Assembly (NCBI GenBank): GCA_964023275.1
Contig: OZ029929.1
Location: 10,290,483-10,354,482 of the forward strand
Length of the DNA: 64,000 nt
Origin: Norana najaformis
Lineage: Eukaryota; Annelida; Clitellata; Crassiclitellata; Hormogastridae
Direction of reading: 5' to 3'
In this document: positions 41,466 to 64,000 of the stretch, piece by piece
Layout of the letters: each line of letters starts with the position of its first letter
How positions within the stretch are numbered: the first letter of the stretch is position 1
Position numbers and translations under genes: made by a program
The notes under the pieces: model-generated
Database searches by the model: none
Told to the model about the DNA's origin: nothing
The model's input: only the letters and a program-made list of their open reading frames with translations

Positions 41466-42857
41466 ATTCAGTCATTTTATATTCACATGTCTTTATTCTC
41501 TCCAACGAATGTCATATTGAACAAATGTAAGCAAATGACTAAGCATGTATCTGACTTTCTTATATTAACCTAGCACAACTTAAATGATCTTTATCATTGC
41601 AAAGGTGTTACGGAAATGTCTCACGAACCTTATAATACACAAGTCCCTTGAACAACATCAGAATCTTCTCCTCAACATGAACCACCTATAATTGTTAATA
41701 ATTTAATCCATCTTTTTACTTTTGCAGTTCCTATAGAAATGAAGAACTGATCAAAGAAGCTAATCTCACAATCTTCAGTGCAAGACTATTACGCATATGA
41801 ATTGCAGCGACCATATTGCTTTAATTACTGTTCCATCATGTTCGCGGAACTAGGCTGACCTTCAGTTGATAATAAATAAATGCGGAAGTTTCTTCTGAGT
41901 AATCTCTGTCTTTAAACGATTTGTACTGGCCCTTCATTGAGACACAGGGGCTGCAAGGAAAACTCGCTTAACAAGAGAGTCTGTAGTTTAAAATAATGGG
42001 CAGGTTATTCAAAACTGCAATTTGTTTCCCAGCAATTCAAGAAACGGACGACAGTTACTAGTGTGGCTCACAGAACACCAGTTGTCTGGTGATAAACAGG
42101 GCTTACAGCAATACGTGGCCCCTTAATGTAAACACACTAGCGTTGTGCTCTTTTAAAGGGTGCATGGAAAATGCCGATTGGATTCGTCCATAAGGGACAT
42201 CCACAAAAAATGACCTCCTTTGGACCTTTCCTTTCCTAGTCCGCATTTGATATTAACCTTCCCATCCCACGCTTCGGACGTCCGCACTAAAACAGGGTCC
42301 TAAGGCCTAGATTAGGCTACCCCGTTGGTCTAGCTGGGCTAACTGTGATACGGGTGGGGTACTTTGATAGTGCCGCGTTAAGCAAATGGTCTCTAATTAG
42401 ATCCGACGCTGCACAGACTGTGTTTAATTTAAGTTGGCATTTAAGGCACAAGCTGTACAGAAATATCTACAGTGCATGTGCCAAATTTAGATGCTCACGT
42501 CCGCATTGGGCATAACACACCTCCCCTGCCAGCATTTGAGTGACCCCTCCATACCCTCTTTGCAGACATCCTTATCAGGCGACCACAAACATGAGTGACT
42601 AGAACATACTAGACAACCTGGTGTCAAAACACCTTCTACAATGCAATACTGTCTAGCAACTCGAAAAGGCCACAATAATGCATCTCTGGCTGGAGTGAAT
42701 GTGACTTACTACCAGACCATGAGCATTTTGGCTACTTTAGTGTCTGCTGCTGCTGTTTCTCATGTTACTTTCCTTTAATGATAGCTGGCTTGTAGCTAGA
42801 ATGACTAGACAATGTTTTGCTTGTGAGCATCAGCTGTCAAGTGTTAGATAATCAATA

Positions 42858-43085
42858 GGTCATACAGCCCCTCAGCAACAGTTGGCCTCGCATTATGACC
42901 TATGACCCCTAGTAACAGTTGGCCTCGCATTATGACCTATGACTCCTTAGTAACAGCTGGCCTCGCATTATGACCTATGGCCCCTTAGTAACAGCTGGCC
43001 TTGCATTATGACCTATGACCCCTTAGTAACAGCTGGCCTCGCATTATGACCTATGACCCCTTAGTAACAGCTGGCTTGTCTCGAA
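42858..43085 (+). repeat. 38-bp tandem repeat
   Basis: About five copies containing gtaacagctggcctcgcatt and atgacctatgacccc. Confidence 0.95.
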
Positions 43086-45984
43086 AAACGACCTACAGCC
43101 CCTCAGTAACAGATGACTTGTATCACTCTAGGGCTGCAGGAAATTGCATCACCCATTTGGGTTGCAGCAATGCCCCACTAGTTTTAATACTCGAGCCTTC
43201 CTCACACATAAAGAATACAAGGAATTGTTACCTCCATCAACATGTAGTTGTCCCCAGAATCACAGTGCTTGGGTTGAAGAATCATTTGGCCAAAGAGCAA
43301 ACAGGATAAGCCAATGAATAAATGAATGAATATTAAGAGATTAATTAACGTGCCAAGCATCAAAAATAGTTTGAATCATTGGCACAACAATTATTTTATC
43401 TTAATATATTAAATATTAACATAACCAACTTCTAGTACAGGTAACAAACATCAACAACAAATTGTTAGTTTCGCCTGAAGCGTCACTATTCCCAGGAGCA
43501 GCAAGAGAACTTCTCTCACTATTCTCAGTATTCAAAGCACTTACACAGAGAAAAAATCTGTAGCCATCCCACATAGCTTGATAACGGTCTGCCAGTATGA
43601 TATGCCACACCAAGATTCAAAATCTGAACACAGCAGTGAAAGGTTTTGCATTAAATAATCGGCCATATTATACTTAAAGAACAGCAGACAGTTTCTGGGC
43701 TTCTTTGGTAAAGTAAGACACAGTTGACGATTACAAAACAACACTCGATCGTTAAATTCAGTTCGCAGATGAAAAGAAGAAAAAAAGATGCAGTTCCACA
43801 TCCAGATTCTGTCACTTGATTTAGTTTTAAAGAACTCACACAGTTCTCTGAGTCCACACAAAAAATTGCACTTTGCAAGAAATGACAGACTACAAATATA
43901 CACATCTCTAGAAATTGAATAGCAAGGTTAGGTATGGTTTATGTTTTTCATTGGGCCACATAATACACTGCATAATGTTATTTGCTTATTTCTTACCACA
44001 TATATATAGCACTTGTTGAAAGGTCCCACTATAAGGCAGACCCTCAATCAGTCAATCATAAGAAGTTAAAGTGGCCCATATTGATACAACACCCTCAACA
44101 TCAGCTGTAATAGTATTTGTACACAACTTCTGAGGTTGAAGAATCTTTCGGCAAAACAAGAAGAACCTCAAAAAAAGACAAATCTTTTGTCTTGGGTCCC
44201 ATGACAACCGATGCCAACTGTAGTTTGCAAATGACTGATAACCACAAGCGACAGCGAAAATTTAATACGAACAAGAAACTACTCATAATAAACAATCAAT
44301 CTTAACAAAATAGAAACTTGCAATAACAAAAGCCAAGGCAGGTGAAATTTAATTCACCTATCTAATTGCAGGAATTTGTTCACATGATCTTCAATTTAAT
44401 TATTCTGACAGTTATTTTATACACAGCTAAAAGCAGTGTCTACAGGAAGCAGACACCGATATGGCGAGAATGGTCATACAGACATCTAGATATTATACCA
44501 AGCTTTGATGACACTCCCATGGCAAGCAGTCAGACAGGCATGGTTTCAGACAGCAAAAAGCAGGGCTCTAAAACAATTTATTTTTACCAGTGTTATGGAA
44601 ATTCCACCTTTAACAAAAATCCCACCTTTAACAGTCTCCACTGTAAGTAATCCAGGTAATGGCTCAATAGTCTACACCTGCAACAATGACAGTTGTCAGA
44701 TGCTTTGCAGATTTCTTTGGCCAAAGCGCAAATGCAACATCTGTCTAGCAACAGGACAGTCTATCATGATTTTTATTACTCTCATGACTATTTTATTACA
44801 TGCACATTCATATATCAATATTCAGTCAATATTTTTAAATGAAACTCACAGATGCTTTCAAGGCTTCGTAGAAACTTATGCAATTCACATGATACACCGA
44901 GAATTGGCCGCTGGGCACAAAAGCGAATGTTAGCAAACAAGTCCCCTCAGATTCTCACCCCATTCCGCAATAAAATGCATTCCGTCGGTTCCACAGCAAA
45001 AACGAAAGGACATCAGCAGCATCAAAAAACGCCTTTAATTTCTTTCTTTCATACAGTTTTGTCTAATTTTATCATTTATAATGACCCCCAATAACTGACA
45101 CACAAAGCATAATTAATTAATTAAGCATAATTAATAACCACGTGCTTTAAGGACTTGCTTTGTAATCTGTTCCTAGGCCGTGACTTTCTAAGGAGAGTCT
45201 TGCATATATCTTACAAGATGAGTCAGCAATTAGATGCTGCAAAATTTGCGACACTATTTTCGACATTTAACTAACTTTTCACGTGAACTTCAGATGTAAT
45301 AGAACAGAATAACACCAAGTGATATCTGAGAGGATTTCAAAGTTGCCATCCTCTGGACTAGTGTTACATGCAACATACAAATTTATTTAGCAACCCTGAA
45401 AAAAATACACATATGTTTGCCAGAGTATGCAACATAAAAAGTGGGCAGCTAAATCACGAAATTCCCTTGACTGTAACATAATGTGCTCCAGGCAAAAAAA
45501 ATGCTCTGCTGTACAGTAATGCATTTTTGCCTATCACAAGCACAATGAATTAAACAAAGACATCACGCAATAGTAAAAGGGGTAATTGGTAAAGGTAATA
45601 TACTCTTTTAGTTTACAATCCTCTTTTGAAACTGCTCATATGTATCATTCCAAGGTTAAAGCATCTGACAGAAAATCTGACAAGAGGACACACTCGTCCA
45701 TCTCTCAACTAGCACTGGTACGACTTTCCTGATCCCAATCAGACATTATCTAGATATAATACCAGGCTTTGATGTGGCTCCCATGGCAAGCAGTCAAGCA
45801 GAACTTAAAACATCAGATGGTTTTATTTATTTGCTAATAATTAACATAGTGCTGCTGAATAATGCACAAGGCATTAAGGACTTGCTCCAGCTCAACCGAG
45901 TGACTGCTGCAGGAAGGATAGAGCCTGCACTCTACACATTAATATGCAATCTGTTAGCCAGACAGAATCTGCATAACAGAAAGT

Positions 45985-46360
45985 GCTTCATGACAGAAAC
46001 CCTGTCACAAGAGAAACTTTGTGAAAACAGAAACCCTGTCATGAGAAACTCTGTGACAACAGAAACCCTGTCACAAGAGAAACCCCGTGACAACAGAAAC
46101 CCTGTCACAAGAGAAACTCTGTCACAACAGGAACTGTGACAACGGAAACCCTGTCACAAGAGAAACTCTGTGACAACAGAAACCCTGTCACTAGAGAAAC
46201 TGTGACAACAGAAACCCTGTCACAGGAGAAATTTTGCAACAACAGAAACTCTGTGACAACAGAAACCCTGTCAACAGAAACTATGTGACAACAGAAACCC
46301 TGTGTCAACAGAAATTCTGTGACAACAGAAACTCTTTCACAACAGACTGTGTCAGAGAAA
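45985..46360 (-). repeat. Degenerate minisatellite in the EXTL3 3' UTR
   Basis: Units of about 20-30 bp built on gtgacaacagaaaccctgtc (plus strand) end within 15 nt of the EXTL3 stop codon, so they lie in the transcript if the 3' UTR extends past them. Confidence 0.85.
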
Positions 46361-46372
46361 CCTTTCTGGTCC

Positions 46373-62134
<15,762 letters not shown>

Positions 62135-62522
62135 AGTTATGTCAGCAGCTTCCTGGCCGAAGCCATTCCGTCTCTGTGGACAGCACGAGGCCGGGTGATA
62201 ACGTCACGGCCGTCGCAGGACAGCTCTCGATCGGCCGGGTGATGGATAACCGTCGCCGGCGGCCGTCGTAGGTAGGCGAAGTCCGGGATTCGATCGATGC
62301 AGCACTCGCTGGGGAAAGCCAGACGAGCACGCCACTGCATGGCATCCACCAGCCACGCGGCCTGGACAGGCAGGTGAGAGACGAAGAACAAGGCAGAGCG
62401 ATGGACAGAGATAGCCAGACAGATAAGCACAAGCAGACTGACCGACAGATCCAACTACATCTCTACCTCGGCGTTCACCTCCATTCCAGCACGAGCATCC
62501 TGTTCCGCTGGTAACTGATATG
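62135..62522 (-). other. EXTL3: Probable 5' UTR part of EXTL3 first coding exon
   Basis: GC-rich leader. A good acceptor (tgtttacttttcag) ends at 62,523 on the minus strand, so at least one 5' UTR exon may lie upstream. Several upstream ATGs occur in other frames. Confidence 0.45.
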
Positions 62523-64000
62523 CTGAAAAGTAAACATACAACCAGAATCAACACAGTTTTCTGCGAACACATTCTACTGCAGGAAAGATTTCAGTTAACC
62601 AAAGATATAAGCATGTGCCAACCTGAAAAACTAATTGCCCAAGAAACCCCAGTGTCTTGAAATACTCTGGACCATAATTCAAACAGCCGGCAGCCTTTAT
62701 ACTCCTGCCCGCGAAATAATTCTAGTGGTGGCAGTAAAAATTTCCATTAATGCCAAGTTGAGTCATTCCAGCAAAGTAACTAGCTACAATCACATCTGAG
62801 CCACCACAGCATTCATTCATTCATTCATTTCAGTCTTCATCTGAGCTGCTATATTTTGAGCTGCTATAACCATACCATCCATACTTTCGTGAAGATAACT
62901 GCAGGTACAGAAATGATAGCTCTGCTTTCATGAAAAGATAACCCAACAGTTGAGGAAAGTTTATGACCTAAGCCTATTGAATCATTCCAGATGTCTTCAT
63001 TTGAGCTGCTATATTCAAACATTCAGGATGTCTTTGTTGAAGCCGCTATTACTGAAGTCATTTAAGAAAACTTCGTTTAGTAAAATGGTCTGTTTAGAAC
63101 CTAGCTCGTTCTTTCGAACCATCTGCTTTCATGAAAATGAAAAGATAACCCAACAGTTGAGGAAAGTTTATGACCTAAGCCTATTGAATCATTCCAGATA
63201 TCTTCATTTGAGCCACTATATTAAGTCATTTAGATGTCTTCATTTTGGTTAAATGGTCTTCATTCTGGTTCATAATTGCAAGCTATCAGCAATTTCTCTA
63301 CTTTCATTAAAAGATAACCTAACATTTACCGAAAGTTCACCACAACAGCCTGGTTCAATTGAATCAGCTACACTTTCTGATTTACAGGAAAAGAGGGTCA
63401 AGGGTCAGCATCTCTCCCCCTCACTAGGTCTGAAGGAGGCTGGGCCATGGGAGTCTACATATATTTATGGTAGACCTGAACATGGCTGGCCATAGAATAT
63501 TTACAGCATAGGCAAGTCTTTTGGAGGGAAATGACAGGCAGCCGTCATAAAACTGTCTCCAGTTTCTCCACAAAATCCAACAAACATGGAAAGGTTAAAG
63601 AGCAAAGGTTAAACCTGATAAACTTTCATTTAGTCAACCAGTCAACCCGCATTATAATATTTCTATATAATTATTCTAACAGTAGCCAGCCAGCCAGAAA
63701 GCAAGCCAGCCAGTCAGTTGGCAAGCCAACCAGTCAGCCACTCATTCAGTAAAGACACCTAGATTAAAACTAATAAGCATCTCAAACAAAAGGCTGTCAA
63801 ACTTATTTAACTACAAAACTCGTATATTTAAGGTGAAATAAATTATTCATCTAAAAATGTAAAAAAATTTCTGTAGAATAGTTCCTAGCACTAAAAAAAG
63901 TCTTCCAGGTTTTGTGAAACATATTTATCTCCAAAAATATCTTCGATATTTGGTGTAGCAACCAATTTTTCAGTAAAGACCTCGTTTCTTTGAGAGTACT
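62523..64000. other. Upstream of EXTL3: 5' intron or promoter DNA
   Basis: Holds a dispersed direct repeat of about 85 bp (62,933 and 63,143, both with aacccaacagttgaggaaag and cctattgaatcattccagat) and a GCCAGCCAGCCA run at 63,685-63,740. No coding sequence is recognised. Confidence 0.5.

Larger units (their letters stand above)
41014..46372. other. Convergent region between SRCR gene 2 and EXTL3
   Basis: Probably the two 3' UTRs and a short spacer. It holds a LINE tail (41,110-41,460), two minisatellites (42,858 and 45,985) and a dispersed pair at about 44,485-44,545 and 45,740-45,800 (both with cccatggcaagcagtca). Open frames around 43,400-44,950 match nothing I recognise and have no conserved exon structure. 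Confidence 0.5.

Noticed and set aside
43541..44933. Several frames of 60-142 codons, some with hydrophobic stretches
   Set aside because: No family I recognise, no consistent splice sites, AT-rich base use unlike the exons nearby; part belongs to a dispersed repeat also at 45,740.

Overview
This is animal nuclear DNA, AT-rich, with phase-matched introns, dense microsatellites, tRNA-derived SINEs and fragments of non-LTR retrotransposons. It carries two tandem multi-domain scavenger receptor cysteine-rich (SRCR) genes and a complete EXTL3 orthologue. Large SRCR families are known in sea urchins, amphioxus and other marine invertebrates, so a marine invertebrate, perhaps an echinoderm or another non-vertebrate deuterostome, is my best guess. 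The sequence alone does not fix the species.

Region 1 (1 to about 17,700, + strand) is the 3' part of SRCR gene 1. It has 15 SRCR half-exons, forming the second half of one domain and seven complete domains, and probably ends in a tiny terminal exon with a poly(A) signal. Region 2 (about 17,700-20,500) is intergenic with LINE debris. Region 3 (20,533-41,013, + strand) is SRCR gene 2, which I read as complete: a signal-peptide exon, a 17-codon linker exon, ten SRCR domains (20 half-exons) and a stop codon. Joined, it predicts 1,103 residues. Every domain is a symmetrical phase 1-1 module split by one phase-2 intron and has six cysteines, the group A SRCR layout. Two domain subfamilies (B and A) alternate, and both genes end with the same three modules (numbered 8, 9, 10), so the genes are tandem duplicates.

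Region 4 (41,014-46,372) is the convergent 3' space between the two transcription directions. Region 5 (46,373-62,134, - strand) is EXTL3, a heparan-sulfate glycosyltransferase with seven coding exons joining to 969 residues: type II membrane anchor, coiled coil, exostosin (GT47) domain and C-terminal GT64 domain with a DDD motif. The rest (62,135-64,000) is its 5' leader and upstream DNA.

The most unusual signal is in the SRCR genes. Several splice boundaries sit in tandem arrays made of copies of the boundary itself: about seven decayed copies of acceptor plus exon start before 8,024, three copies of the acceptor before 16,099, six copies of exon end plus donor after 38,570, and a 40-bp repeat carrying acceptor-like tracts before 29,868. 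These could be local slippage products, a source of alternative splicing, or a route to new exon edges. The protein products are predicted only; no transcript evidence was available.
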